Translations under genes and position numbers: made by a program
DNA from: JBGSPQ01 sp964346765
GTDB taxonomy: Bacteria; Patescibacteriota; Gracilibacteria; UBA1369
Assembly: GCA_964346765.1 (NCBI GenBank)
Contig: CAYFWB010000001.1
Location: 62,001 to 126,000, forward strand
Direction of reading: 5' to 3'
DNA: 64,000 bases
Notes under the pieces: model-generated
Seen by the model: the letters and a program-made list of their open reading frames with translations, nothing else
Database searches by the model: none
What the model was told of the DNA's origin: nothing
Part shown: positions 24,998-33,507 of the stretch, piece after piece
How positions within the stretch are numbered: position 1 is the stretch's first letter
How the letters are laid out: every line of letters begins with the position of its first letter

Positions 24998-26248
24998 TTA
25001 TTTTTTTGGAACTACTTGGACTTTTACGTTTTCTGTTTCAACCTGTCTGTTTACGAATATTTGCTGAAAGATACCGTATAACGTTGAAGAACACCAGTAT
25101 AGTCCCACTCCGGCCGGCACCGATGCCGTGAAGACAGCTATCATAATCGGCATGATGTATATCATTATTTTATTTGCCATATCCATTTCTGTGCCTTTTT
25201 GTTTATTATCGTCCTTTTTCTGCTGTTTTTCTTTGGCTTTTTTATTTCGCATCATTGCGAATTTCATTTGTAGGAATTGTAGCCCCCCCACAATTAGAGG
25301 CAAGATAAATGCGTTGATTTTTGTTAAATCCAAAACACCCAAGAAATCGGTATTAATGCTTGTTAATGAAAAATTTTTCAGTGGTTCATACAGTAGATAG
25401 GTGTTGTTTGGGTCTAGTCCTGTTTGAATTACATAGAAAATTGCGATCAAAAAAGGGAACTGAATCAATAAAGGCATGCAACTCCCGAGTGGGTTAACTT
25501 TGTGTTCCCGCCATAGCGCCATTGTTTCTTTGGCAATCATTTCCTGATTGTCTTTATATTTTTCTTTTATTTTGTTCAATTTCGGCTGTAATTCCTGAAT
25601 TTTTCTTTGTGATTTCATCGCTTTATGCGAAGGAATCAGCAGAATTGTTCTGATAATTATTGTAAGCAGAATGATAGCCCATCCCAGGTCATGGCCGGGA
25701 ATTATGCTGGTCAAAAACATTAACGCGTTATATATAGGCTGGTAAAAGCCAGTGGTCCATATATAACCGAACCATCCCTGCGGTATGACTTCAAACTCAT
25801 TGGACTCAATAGTTGTTGATTTTGAAGTGTTTTTAGGGACAACAATATCGGCAAAGATTTTATAGGTTCCCTGATCCCCAAAAAGCGCATGATTCCATGA
25901 ATCATATCTAATGTTTATTTCTTTACCGGGTTCAATTACGTAGTCTTCAGTCCGATTGCATTCGATTTCCGAAGTGTTTGTAATTTGTTCCCATTCACCG
26001 CTGATTCTCTTTTTGACTGTTAAAGGTTCTTCCGGACAGTCATTTTTAATCGTAGCTTTTAAATCGGTATTATTCTTAATTTTAACTGTTACTATTTCCT
26101 GTTGGGGAAATTCTTTGTTTATTGTTTCTATTTCAAATTTTCCACTCGAAGTTGTTTGGTCTTCAGCAGGTGGTTTAAAAAAGAAGCTCATTGTCACGTA
26201 GACGAGCAAAAAAATTATTACATAATGGAGAATTTTCTTTTTATCCAT
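24998..26248 (-). CDS. yidC: Membrane protein insertase YidC/Oxa1
   Basis: Inserts and folds membrane proteins, alone or with SecYEG. 416 residues: an N-terminal membrane helix (about 5-25), an extracellular beta-rich domain of about 125 residues (shorter than the Gram-negative P1 domain), and then the five-helix core. The hydrophilic-groove Arg is in TIIIRTILLIPSHKAM. The cytoplasmic coiled-coil hairpin follows (QELQPKLNKIKEKYKDN). The core ends with PAGVGLYWCSSTLYGIFQQ and a basic tail. The ATG overlaps rnpA by 8 nt. The extra domain and the absence of a lipobox separate it from Gram-positive SpoIIIJ. Confidence 0.95.
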   Translation of the reverse strand: MDKKKILHYVIIFLLVYVTMSFFFKPPAEDQTTSSGKFEIETINKEFPQQEIVTVKIKNNTDLKATIKNDCPEEPLTVKKRISGEWEQITNTSEIECNRTEDYVIEPGKEINIRYDSWNHALFGDQGTYKIFADIVVPKNTSKSTTIESNEFEVIPQGWFGYIWTTGFYQPIYNALMFLTSIIPGHDLGWAIILLTIIIRTILLIPSHKAMKSQRKIQELQPKLNKIKEKYKDNQEMIAKETMALWREHKVNPLGSCMPLLIQFPFLIAIFYVIQTGLDPNNTYLLYEPLKNFSLTSINTDFLGVLDLTKINAFILPLIVGGLQFLQMKFAMMRNKKAKEKQQKKDDNKQKGTEMDMANKIMIYIMPIMIAVFTASVPAGVGLYWCSSTLYGIFQQIFVNRQVETENVKVQVVPKK

Positions 26249-26573
26249 GAATTTTTTTCATAATATCATTTAATTTTTTTTCGAGCTCTTCAAATGTTAG
26301 TTTCGCCGTCGGTTTTTTTACGATTATAACCATGTTTACTTTTGTCGAAAAGTCTAAATTTGTTTTTTTTATAATATTGTATATTCTTCTTCTTAATCTA
26401 TTCCTGTTCACAGCTTTGGAAGCTGTTTTCAAACTGACGCTTACGCTAAAACGGTTTTCCTGACATTTCGTCCGCAGATACTTGATTACGAAAAATTCAT
26501 TAGATACTTTTTGTCCTTTTTTGAGAGTGTATTTTACGGATGATCTTCTGAGTCGATTTTTTTTAGGTATCAT
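26241..26573 (-). CDS. rnpA: RNase P protein component
   Basis: 110-residue basic protein that binds RNase P RNA and helps it take up pre-tRNA. It has the hallmark RNR motif (AVNRNRLRRRIYNI, about 54-67) and the N-terminal LRRSSVKYTLKKG. Its RNA partner is encoded at 47722-48322 and is unusually large. The gene follows rpmH after 34 nt and overlaps yidC by 8 nt. Confidence 0.95.
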   Translation of the reverse strand: MIPKKNRLRRSSVKYTLKKGQKVSNEFFVIKYLRTKCQENRFSVSVSLKTASKAVNRNRLRRRIYNIIKKTNLDFSTKVNMVIIVKKPTAKLTFEELEKKLNDIMKKIHG

Positions 26574-26607
26574 ACTTATGTAAAAACCTCGGCTTTGGCT
26601 GTTCGCC

Positions 26608-26754
26608 TTAGCTTCGCGCTTTTTTCTCTACGGTCAGTTTAACTCTTCCTCTTGAGCGTCTTCTGTTCAAAACTTTTTTACCGTTTTTGGTACTCATACG
26701 TTTAAGAAAACCGTGAGTTCTTGCTCTTTTCTTTTTCTTTAGTTTCCCAAGCAT
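26608..26754 (-). CDS. rpmH: 50S ribosomal protein L34
   Basis: 48-residue basic protein read from the ATG at 26754 to TAA at 26608, with the L34 core RARTHGFLKRM followed by TKNGKKVLNRRR and GRVKL. The first residues are MLGKLKKKK instead of the usual MKRTYQPS. Strong promoter at 26786-26814. It heads the conserved rpmH-rnpA-yidC-jag block, but dnaA, which often lies upstream, is not here. Confidence 0.95.
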   Translation of the reverse strand: MLGKLKKKKRARTHGFLKRMSTKNGKKVLNRRRSRGRVKLTVEKKARS

Positions 26755-26785
26755 AGCGTTTATAAATAGATTTATAGGCTAAAAG

Positions 26786-26814
26786 AGGATAGCTTTAGCT
26801 TCTGTATCTGTCAA
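26786..26814 (-). promoter_or_regulatory. Predicted promoter of the rpmH-rnpA-yidC-jag operon
   Basis: Minus-strand TTGACA (26809-26814), 17-nt spacer, TATCCT (26786-26791). The start point would be near 26779, 25 nt before rpmH. The -35 box abuts the stop of the upstream membrane-protein gene. Confidence 0.6.
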
Positions 26815-26818
26815 ATTA

Positions 26819-27094
26819 TTATTTTTTGTGTTCGTAATCTGATTCTTTCATTGCCGCGCAGAATCCAAAAACACTACCGGCAAGCGCTCCCAGTATAGTC
26901 GTAATCAGGGTGACACTGCTTGGAGGCATGGTGCAGAATGACGTTTCTACGGAAATAATTATATCTATGAGCATCAGTATACCCCAGATTATAATACCTA
27001 CACCAAGACCGCCCAATACTCCGAGCAGAGCTCCTCTAATAGATCTGAACGTATAGTAAAGGCTGGTGTTAACAAAGTATTTTTTTAACCACAT
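26819..27094 (-). CDS. Small two-helix membrane protein, function unknown
   Basis: 91 residues with a Gly-rich membrane helix (about 20-47, GALLGVLGGLGVGIIIWGILM) and a second (about 62-82, ILGALAGSVFGFCAAM) separated by a short loop with C54. Ends in a charged ESDYEHKK tail. The first bases overlap the end of the glutamine amidotransferase gene by 10 nt, so the pair is co-transcribed. No family recognised. Confidence 0.6.
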   Translation of the reverse strand: MWLKKYFVNTSLYYTFRSIRGALLGVLGGLGVGIIIWGILMLIDIIISVETSFCTMPPSSVTLITTILGALAGSVFGFCAAMKESDYEHKK

Positions 27095-27759
27095 AACAAA
27101 AGAAAGTTATGAAGAATTTTTCGACCATAATCGGTCATAAAAGATTCCGGATGGAATTGTATACCGTGCAACGGATGTTGGCAATGTTCAACCCCCATTA
27201 TTATATTGTCGTCAATACTTCGGGCCGTTACTGTTAATTCTTTTGGAAAATTGCTTTCGGAAGAGCATAATGAGTGATAACGCATAGCTGTAAAAGGGGG
27301 TATAACATTTTTATATAGGGTATTATTATAATGTTCTATTTGGCTGGTCTTACCGTGCATAATTTCAGGAGCGTTCATGATTTTGCCTCCGAGAGCTTTA
27401 ATGATCCCCTGGTGTCCAAGGCATACGCCAAGGATGGGAACGTTTTTCATAAATTTTAGAATCACTTTTTCACAGATGCCAAAATCTACTTTGTTTAAAA
27501 CACTGCCCGGCCCGGGCGAAATGATAATGTGCGAAGGTGCGATTTTTATAATATCTTTGATGCTAATTTCGTCGTTTTTATATACGACAGCTTTACTATT
27601 CAGCTCACCGACAAGTTGATACAGGTTGAATGTAAATGAGTCGTAATTGTCTATGATTAGAACCTTGAATTCGGGTATGATAGTGCTTGTATTTGTTAAT
27701 GATTTATAGTATTTTTTGCTGGAGTTTATTTTAAGATTACTTAAATATACTAATGTCAC
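27085..27759 (-). CDS. Class I glutamine amidotransferase (TrpG/PabA type)
   Basis: Takes ammonia from glutamine for a partner synthase (anthranilate synthase or aminodeoxychorismate synthase). The catalytic triad is visible: C113 in LGVCLGHQG, H203 and E205 in QFHPES. Further family motifs: IIDNYDSFTFN, SPGPG and MRYHSL. At 224 residues it has a 31-residue N-terminal extension compared with typical TrpG, which begins at IIDNYDSF. No ATG, GTG or TTG exists nearer that point, so the GTG at 27759 is the only standard start, and it overlaps the divergent gene's start by 7 nt. No trpE/pabB partner is in this window. Which of the two pathways it serves cannot be told. Confidence 0.85.
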   Translation of the reverse strand: MTLVYLSNLKINSSKKYYKSLTNTSTIIPEFKVLIIDNYDSFTFNLYQLVGELNSKAVVYKNDEISIKDIIKIAPSHIIISPGPGSVLNKVDFGICEKVILKFMKNVPILGVCLGHQGIIKALGGKIMNAPEIMHGKTSQIEHYNNTLYKNVIPPFTAMRYHSLCSSESNFPKELTVTARSIDDNIIMGVEHCQHPLHGIQFHPESFMTDYGRKILHNFLLLCG

Positions 27760-29744
27760 TTAGAACACAATACGAGTTTTTATTTGTAGGTAGAGACGAG
27801 GGCAGTTTTGTGGAGAATTATGCTTATGATTTGGGTGAAGGTGGGGAAAACAGCGGCAAAATTTTTATTAATCTTGAGATTCAGAATAATCCTGTTGATG
27901 CGGAAGCTATTGGTGAAGTTATTTTTGATTCAATCAGGAAAACTTTTTTTGCCGACCTGGAAAAAGATCCTTATGAAAAATTTGAGGAAGCTGTTAGAGT
28001 TGTAAATAAAGCTTTGATTGCTTTAAAAAAGGAAAAGGTATCAAAATTTATTGGTAATCTGCACGTTCTTATTGCCGCGATTGTAGGTGATACTTTATAT
28101 ATAACGCAAACAGGGGAGGCGGAAGCGTATTTGATAAGGAGGAGGCTTTGCAGTCCGATTAGTGAAAATTTGTCGGAAGATGGCGTTGAGGATATATTCA
28201 CCAATATCGCCAGCGGTACTATTGAACCCGGTGATTTTATTCTTTTTACCTCTACCAGATTAGTAAGATATGTTAGCAAAACCGATTTGGCCAAGATGTG
28301 TTCCGCAGGAAATTTGATTTCTTCATTGGGCGAATTGAAGGATTATTTAATGGCCGAAGTTTTAGGGAAAGTTGGTATTATCGGTATATCAGTTCATGAA
28401 TCCGCTCCGGCCTTGAATGATAAGGAAAGAGATGAAATTGTAGAACATCTTGAAAAAGAAGAAGTTTACGTAGAACCATCGGAGAATGTTCGGAAAAGGT
28501 CAGGATCGGGTCTTAAAGATGCGGTTTCCAGATTGACCGGAGTGGTCAGCGATTTAAAGGATAAAGTTTCGGAGTTGGCAAAAACCTCAAGAAAACAACG
28601 CGCGACAAGGGCTTCTTCCGCGGGTAGCGGTAGTTGGTCGGATATCAGAAGTTGGAGTAAAGACAGAATGCTGACCGTGATTATTGTGGTTGTGTTGTTG
28701 TTGGTTATAGGTGTTTGGTGGATGAAAGGACAAGCGGAAGAACGGCAAAAGATTGAGGAATACGCTAATGTTTTAAATGAAGTGACGGAAGAGATCGGGT
28801 CGGCAGAAACAACTGGTCAATATAATAAGGATCAAGCCGGTGAGATGCTGAATCATGCGGAAGAAAGCGCGTTGGAAGTTTTAAATTCGGGGTATCACAG
28901 AGCAAAAGCTAATGAGCTTTTGCAAGAAATATCAGACGCGAGGGATAAACTTGATAACATAATTCATGCCGAACCCAGAGTTTTGGGGGATCTGTCATCG
29001 AAACGTGAAAATGTTTCAGCGTTGGGTCTTTTAAGTCTTAATAATACATTGTACGCTTACGAATATAACGCTCTTTATCCTATTATTTTGGATGAAGTGC
29101 AGGATCCGATAACTATTGATGATAATGAGACTGTCGTTGATGCGACGGTTTTTGAGGATGAGGATTCACTGCTTTTTTATACAAAGTCCGGTAAATTGAT
29201 TGAATATAAAGATAATAGGGTAACTTTTTTGGATAATGATGACGGTCAGTTTAAAAAAGGAGTTGATGTGGATGCTTACAGCAATAAGTTTTATGTTTTG
29301 GATCCCGATGATAACCAGATTTGGAGATATGCCAGAAGAAGAGACTCATTTGGCTCAGCTAAAGCATGGAATGTTAACGCGGACATTCAAAATGGTGTTA
29401 ATATGGCGATTGACGGTAATATATATGTGTTAAACAGCGATGGGTATATAACAAAGGTTTACAGCGGTAATCGTGAAGATTTTCCTATTAAGAGACAGCC
29501 TATTCAGGAAATGGAAGCTCCGACCAAAATTTATACGGAGTTGGACATGACTCAGATTTATATTTTGGAACCTGTTAACAGGAGAGTGCTTGTTTATAAT
29601 AAAGATGGTAGGACAGGCGGTGCCACATACACCAATCAGATAGTTTTTGATGATGTTCAGGAACTGCGAGATTTATATGTAGATAAAGATACTAACAAGC
29701 TTTACGTGCTTGATCAGACAAAAGTTTACGAGGTGGCTTTATAG
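27753..29744 (+). CDS. Membrane protein with PP2C-like N-domain and extracellular beta-propeller
   Basis: 663 residues. The N-terminal part (about 1-225) has the strand/helix order of a PP2C/PPM phosphatase, with IAAIVGDTLYITQTGEAEAYLIRR and EPGDFILFTSTRLVRY resembling the strands around the active site. The usual metal-binding DG and GD aspartates are not evident, so activity is doubtful. A linker, one membrane helix (about 307-325, IIVVVLLLVIGVWWM) and a coiled coil (about 330-405) follow. The last 250 residues repeat short units such as NKFYVLDPDDNQIWRY, NIYVLNSDGYI and NKLYVLDQ, as in NHL/beta-propeller sensors. A transmembrane signal protein is a fair inference. It ends overlapping the convergent gene by 6 nt. 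Confidence 0.7.
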   Translation: MSLRTQYEFLFVGRDEGSFVENYAYDLGEGGENSGKIFINLEIQNNPVDAEAIGEVIFDSIRKTFFADLEKDPYEKFEEAVRVVNKALIALKKEKVSKFIGNLHVLIAAIVGDTLYITQTGEAEAYLIRRRLCSPISENLSEDGVEDIFTNIASGTIEPGDFILFTSTRLVRYVSKTDLAKMCSAGNLISSLGELKDYLMAEVLGKVGIIGISVHESAPALNDKERDEIVEHLEKEEVYVEPSENVRKRSGSGLKDAVSRLTGVVSDLKDKVSELAKTSRKQRATRASSAGSGSWSDIRSWSKDRMLTVIIVVVLLLVIGVWWMKGQAEERQKIEEYANVLNEVTEEIGSAETTGQYNKDQAGEMLNHAEESALEVLNSGYHRAKANELLQEISDARDKLDNIIHAEPRVLGDLSSKRENVSALGLLSLNNTLYAYEYNALYPIILDEVQDPITIDDNETVVDATVFEDEDSLLFYTKSGKLIEYKDNRVTFLDNDDGQFKKGVDVDAYSNKFYVLDPDDNQIWRYARRRDSFGSAKAWNVNADIQNGVNMAIDGNIYVLNSDGYITKVYSGNREDFPIKRQPIQEMEAPTKIYTELDMTQIYILEPVNRRVLVYNKDGRTGGATYTNQIVFDDVQELRDLYVDKDTNKLYVLDQTKVYEVAL

Positions 29745-31187
29745 GGTTTGAATGATTTCATGCAGAAAGTCGGCAACGTTTAAGGCTGCCGCCGGTTTGC
29801 TTTGTTTTCCGATATTTTTTATGTAGGTTTTGTAGTTTTTTCTAATAAATTCGACGTCTTTGGGTATGTTACTTTTTGGTGCGTCCGCTACGATCCCAAG
29901 GTGATATCGTTTTATTAGTTCGGCATTTCCGGTTTCTTGTCCGGGTATGATTGAAGTGATTATCATGGGTTTGCCGGCGGCTATACATTCCATTACGGTA
30001 GCACCACCGGCTTTAGAAATTATTAGGTCTGAAGATTGCATAAATTGCGGCATTTTATCGGTCCAGCCATAAACTTTAACGTTGCTTTTTGCGGTGTATT
30101 TTTCAAGTTTGGGCAGTAGTCTTGAATCTCTTCCGGTAATTACTATTATGTTATATTTATCGTCTTCGGCCAAGGAATGTATGATTTTAATATTTTTCTT
30201 TTGTTGTTGTGACGTGGGTAAAAAAAGTACCGTGAATTTTTTTGGATTCAAATTTTCTTCTTTTAAAAAATCCTGTTTGTTGATCTTTTCCATAAAATCC
30301 AGTTTTACCGGAAATCCAAGGACTTTGATTTTGTCGTGAGGAATTCCCAGTTTATGAAGTGAAGACGCCGTGTCGTTGTTAGCGACAATGTGATAGTCTG
30401 TATCTGCGAGAACCCAACTTTTATGAATAGTGATAGAATCAGTTACGATGCTGATAAATGTTGATTTTTTACAGCTTTTTTTCCAGATTTCTGAAGCCAG
30501 ATAGCTCCAAATCGGAAATGTGGAAATTACTATGTCGGGATTTTTTTCTCTAAAGAATTTGGTTAATTTGTTTAATACAAAAGGATAATTGAACTGGTTA
30601 AGTAATTTTATTATTGGAACATTGGTATTGGTGCTTTGATAAAGCAATTTATAAAGGCTGGGCGTGAATTTGACCCAGTTTTCATAAGTACTTTTTGTGA
30701 AATTATTGATAAATGAACTTATGATTTGCTGAAAATCCACTATTTCCACTGAGTAGTCGTAACCGTAATTGTGTTGAATACCATCGCGAATAGCTTTGGC
30801 CGCCGACATGTGTCCTTGGCCCAGTTCGGCTGAAAGAATAAGAATTTTTTTTTGTTTGATATCAAAGTTTGAAATGTTTTTTTTCAGTGTAATTAATTTG
30901 ACTTCAAGCTCTTCTTTTTGATTTGTTGCTATGTTTGAATTTTTTTCCGCCAGATCCAAAAGCGCTATTATTCCCAAAAGACTTTCAGATGCTCTATCAA
31001 AATAATGACTTCTGTCTTGGGTATCTTTTTGAGAGAATGCTTTCGCCATGTGCGTGGTCAGAGAAAAACTTTCCTGCTCAATTTTTTGTTTAATGGTTTG
31101 TGATTTGTCGTCTTTGAATGTTTGTAATATTTCGTGGATTACAATCAGTGTTTGTGAGTAAATTGTCGTTTTTTGAAAAGGCAACAT
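29739..31187 (-). CDS. MGDG-synthase-type glycosyltransferase with N-terminal helical bundle
   Basis: 482 residues. The C-terminal part (about 114-482) is a GT-B enzyme of the MGDG synthase/UgtP/MurG-like kind: ILSAELGQGHMSAAKAI in the N-lobe (about 117-133), FLPTSQQQKKN linking the lobes, and the UDP-sugar motif SKAGGATVMECIAAGKP (about 395-411) followed by PGQETGNAE. Such enzymes put a sugar on diacylglycerol at the membrane. The first 108 residues are helical and resemble a four-helix-bundle (23S IVP/bAvd-like) protein: LPFQKTTIYSQTL, then HYFDRASESLLGIIALLDLAE. That fusion is unusual. Promoter at 31215-31243; it ends overlapping the PP2C-like gene. Confidence 0.8.
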   Translation of the reverse strand: MLPFQKTTIYSQTLIVIHEILQTFKDDKSQTIKQKIEQESFSLTTHMAKAFSQKDTQDRSHYFDRASESLLGIIALLDLAEKNSNIATNQKEELEVKLITLKKNISNFDIKQKKILILSAELGQGHMSAAKAIRDGIQHNYGYDYSVEIVDFQQIISSFINNFTKSTYENWVKFTPSLYKLLYQSTNTNVPIIKLLNQFNYPFVLNKLTKFFREKNPDIVISTFPIWSYLASEIWKKSCKKSTFISIVTDSITIHKSWVLADTDYHIVANNDTASSLHKLGIPHDKIKVLGFPVKLDFMEKINKQDFLKEENLNPKKFTVLFLPTSQQQKKNIKIIHSLAEDDKYNIIVITGRDSRLLPKLEKYTAKSNVKVYGWTDKMPQFMQSSDLIISKAGGATVMECIAAGKPMIITSIIPGQETGNAELIKRYHLGIVADAPKSNIPKDVEFIRKNYKTYIKNIGKQSKPAAALNVADFLHEIIQTL

Positions 31188-31214
31188 GTTCTGTCCGTAA
31201 AATAAATCGCCGAC

Positions 31215-31243
31215 ATTGTATAGTTTTTGTTTGATTGACGCAA
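31215..31243 (-). promoter_or_regulatory. Predicted promoter of the glycosyltransferase gene
   Basis: Minus-strand TTGCGT (31238-31243), 17-nt spacer, TACAAT (31215-31220). The start point would be near 31208, about 21 nt before the ATG. It lies in the gap after ackA, so the glycosyltransferase need not depend on pta-ackA transcription. Confidence 0.55.
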
Positions 31244-31264
31244 GGTGGCAGAAATGTTCTTGTT

Positions 31265-32416
31265 TTATTTTTTAAAAAGGAGTCCGACTGTCTGATAGGC
31301 GATTTCTTTCTCTTCGTCCGTGGGAATGACGAAAATTTTAATCTTGCTGTCGGAAGTTGAGATTTCCGTTTTATTTTTTAGGTTTTTTTTATGATCGATT
31401 TTGACGCCCATGAATTTCAGGTGTTGACAGGTGTGTTTTCTTACGTACCAGGCGTTTTCACCGATGCCCGCGGTGAAGGCGATGGAGTCCAAGCCGTTTA
31501 GGGCCGCCGCGTAGGCGCCAATATACTTGGCGAGTTTGTATGAGAGGTATTCAATTGTGAAAAGGGCTTGTTTGTCTTTTTTTTGGGCGGCGGCCCAAAT
31601 GTCTCGCATATCCGAGCTTTTTCTATAAAATCCTTTTAAACCGGATTTTTTATTTAAAATATTATCGATCTCTGTTGTGTCCACTTTTAGTTTTTCCATC
31701 AGTTTATAAACTATTGCGGGGTCGATGTTTCCGCAACGTGTTCCCATCGGCAGTCCTTCCAAAGGAGTAAAACCCATGCTGGTGTCGATGGACTTACCGT
31801 TTTTTAGGGCAGTGGCACTGATTCCATTACCAATATGACAGGTAATTATTTTGGTATTTTTCTTTTTTAACAGTTTTTGTGCTTCTTTGCCGACATATAG
31901 GTGGCTGGTGCCGTGAAATCCATATCTGCGAATACCAAATTTTTGATAATATTCCAGCGGGAGCGCGTAAAGATAAGCTTTGGGTTCCAGTGTCTGATGA
32001 AACGCCGTGTCAAAAACAGCTACCTGGGGTATATTGTTTAAATGTTTGGTTACGGCATTAATGCCTTTCAAATTGGCTGGATTGTGCAAGGGAGCCAATT
32101 TTGATATTTTTTTTATTTCACTGATTACAATGGGAGTTATTTTTACGGGATTTTTATATTTTTCACCTCCATGCACAACACGGTGTCCTACAGCTTTTAT
32201 TTCATCGATTGATTTTATATATTTTTTTTTACTCAGTTCATTTAATGCTTTTTTTAATGCTTGATCATAATTTTTTACGCTGTTTGGAAAACCGATTCGG
32301 TCTATCATTCCTTGGTACAGGTTTTTTAGGGCCGCATGTTTTTTGTCATTTTTATTATAAGAAAAAAGTTCATACCTTAATGAAGACGAACCTGAATTTA
32401 AAACAAGTATTTTCAT
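31265..32416 (-). CDS. ackA: Acetate kinase
   Basis: Makes ATP from acetyl phosphate, ending acetate fermentation. 383 residues, slightly short for the family. Motifs: VLNSGSSSLRY (N7 and S10-S12), GHRVVHGG (about 85-92), AVFDTAFHQ with the catalytic Asp (about 140), IRRYGFHGTSH, MGTRCGNIDP with the catalytic Arg, and TAGIGENA. It is coupled to pta by a TAATG overlap and is the second gene of the operon from 33476. Because both genes are present, acetyl-CoA to acetate with substrate-level ATP is likely a main energy route. Confidence 0.96.
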   Translation of the reverse strand: MKILVLNSGSSSLRYELFSYNKNDKKHAALKNLYQGMIDRIGFPNSVKNYDQALKKALNELSKKKYIKSIDEIKAVGHRVVHGGEKYKNPVKITPIVISEIKKISKLAPLHNPANLKGINAVTKHLNNIPQVAVFDTAFHQTLEPKAYLYALPLEYYQKFGIRRYGFHGTSHLYVGKEAQKLLKKKNTKIITCHIGNGISATALKNGKSIDTSMGFTPLEGLPMGTRCGNIDPAIVYKLMEKLKVDTTEIDNILNKKSGLKGFYRKSSDMRDIWAAAQKKDKQALFTIEYLSYKLAKYIGAYAAALNGLDSIAFTAGIGENAWYVRKHTCQHLKFMGVKIDHKKNLKNKTEISTSDSKIKIFVIPTDEEKEIAYQTVGLLFKK

Positions 32417-33447
32417 TATTTCTTTTTAAATAGGGCGGTAAATTTTTTGGAAGCGAATTTATACTTTAGTTCTTGTGCCTCACAAGCCGTTATTGCCGCA
32501 AGATCAGCTATATCACGGCTCGAACAGCCACGGGAAAGGTCGTTTATTGGTTTTTTTAATCCCTGTAAAATCGGACCCACGGCTTTGGCGCCTGCCAGTC
32601 TTTCCACAAGTTTATAAGCTACATTGCCAGTTTCAAGCGAGGGGAATATTAAAATATTGGCATCACCCTTGATTTTGGATGTCGGGAATTTTCTTTCGGC
32701 AATTTTTGGCACCAGTGCGGCGTCAACCTGCATTTCACCGTCTATTGTCAGTTCCGGTTTGCGATTTTTTATAAGGGCGACAGCTTTTTTTACCTTATCA
32801 ACGTTGGGATGTTTTGTTGATCCGTTGGTTGAAAAAGAGATCATTGCTATTTGCGGTTTGATGTCGAATCTTTTGGCAGTTTCAGCGGTGTCTAAGGCAA
32901 TGTCCGCCAGTTCGTGAGAATTGGGTTCTATGTTAATGGCGCAGTCGGCAAAAAGAAGCAGTCTTTTTTCAAGAATCATAAAGAATATCCCCGAAACTTT
33001 GTGAAATTTTTCTTTGGTTTTGATTATCTGAAAGGCGGGGCGAACCGTGTCTGCCGTTGTTGATACGGCGCCGGATACCATCCCGTCCGCGCCTCCCAAT
33101 TGTACTGTCATCACTCCAAAATAGTTGACGTCTTTAATAAGCTTGTGTGCTTGGTCAAGTGTAAGCCCTTTTTCTTTTCTAAGCTTAAATAGCTCTTTTG
33201 CGTATACGTCATGGGTTTCTTTGTTTGTGGGGTCTATTATTCGAACTTTGTCCCATTTGATTTTCAGCTTTAATTGTGAGGCTTTTTCTTTTAATTCTTT
33301 TTCATTGCCAAGTAAAATAGGGTGGCAGGTTTTTTCTTTACAAATTGTTTGAATCGCTTTGAGTGTTCTTTCTTCTTTTGATTCAGGGAAAATTATGCTT
33401 TTTTGTAGTTTTTTGGCTTTCTTTTTTGCGTCGGCAAGAAAATCCAT
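32416..33447 (-). CDS. pta: Phosphate acetyltransferase
   Basis: Swaps CoA for phosphate on acetyl-CoA to give acetyl phosphate for AckA. 343 residues, the short single-domain form (no N-terminal P-loop DRTGG domain). Family motifs: IIFPESKEERTL near the start, VQLGGADGMVSGAVSTTADTVRPA (about 117-140), FADCAINIEP, and PILQGLKKPINDLSRGCS near the C-terminus with the CoA-binding Arg. A clear promoter lies at 33476-33504. Confidence 0.96.
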   Translation of the reverse strand: MDFLADAKKKAKKLQKSIIFPESKEERTLKAIQTICKEKTCHPILLGNEKELKEKASQLKLKIKWDKVRIIDPTNKETHDVYAKELFKLRKEKGLTLDQAHKLIKDVNYFGVMTVQLGGADGMVSGAVSTTADTVRPAFQIIKTKEKFHKVSGIFFMILEKRLLLFADCAINIEPNSHELADIALDTAETAKRFDIKPQIAMISFSTNGSTKHPNVDKVKKAVALIKNRKPELTIDGEMQVDAALVPKIAERKFPTSKIKGDANILIFPSLETGNVAYKLVERLAGAKAVGPILQGLKKPINDLSRGCSSRDIADLAAITACEAQELKYKFASKKFTALFKKK

Positions 33448-33475
33448 TTTTTTGTTTTTTTAATGCGGTTTTTAT

Positions 33476-33504
33476 ATTATACCATATTTAAATGGACAGG
33501 TTAA
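33476..33504 (-). promoter_or_regulatory. Predicted promoter of pta-ackA
   Basis: Minus-strand TTAACC (33499-33504), 17-nt spacer, perfect TATAAT (33476-33481). The start point falls near 33469, about 22 nt before pta. The -35 box ends 4 nt before the stop codon of the PHP gene. Confidence 0.6.
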
Positions 33505-33507
33505 TTT

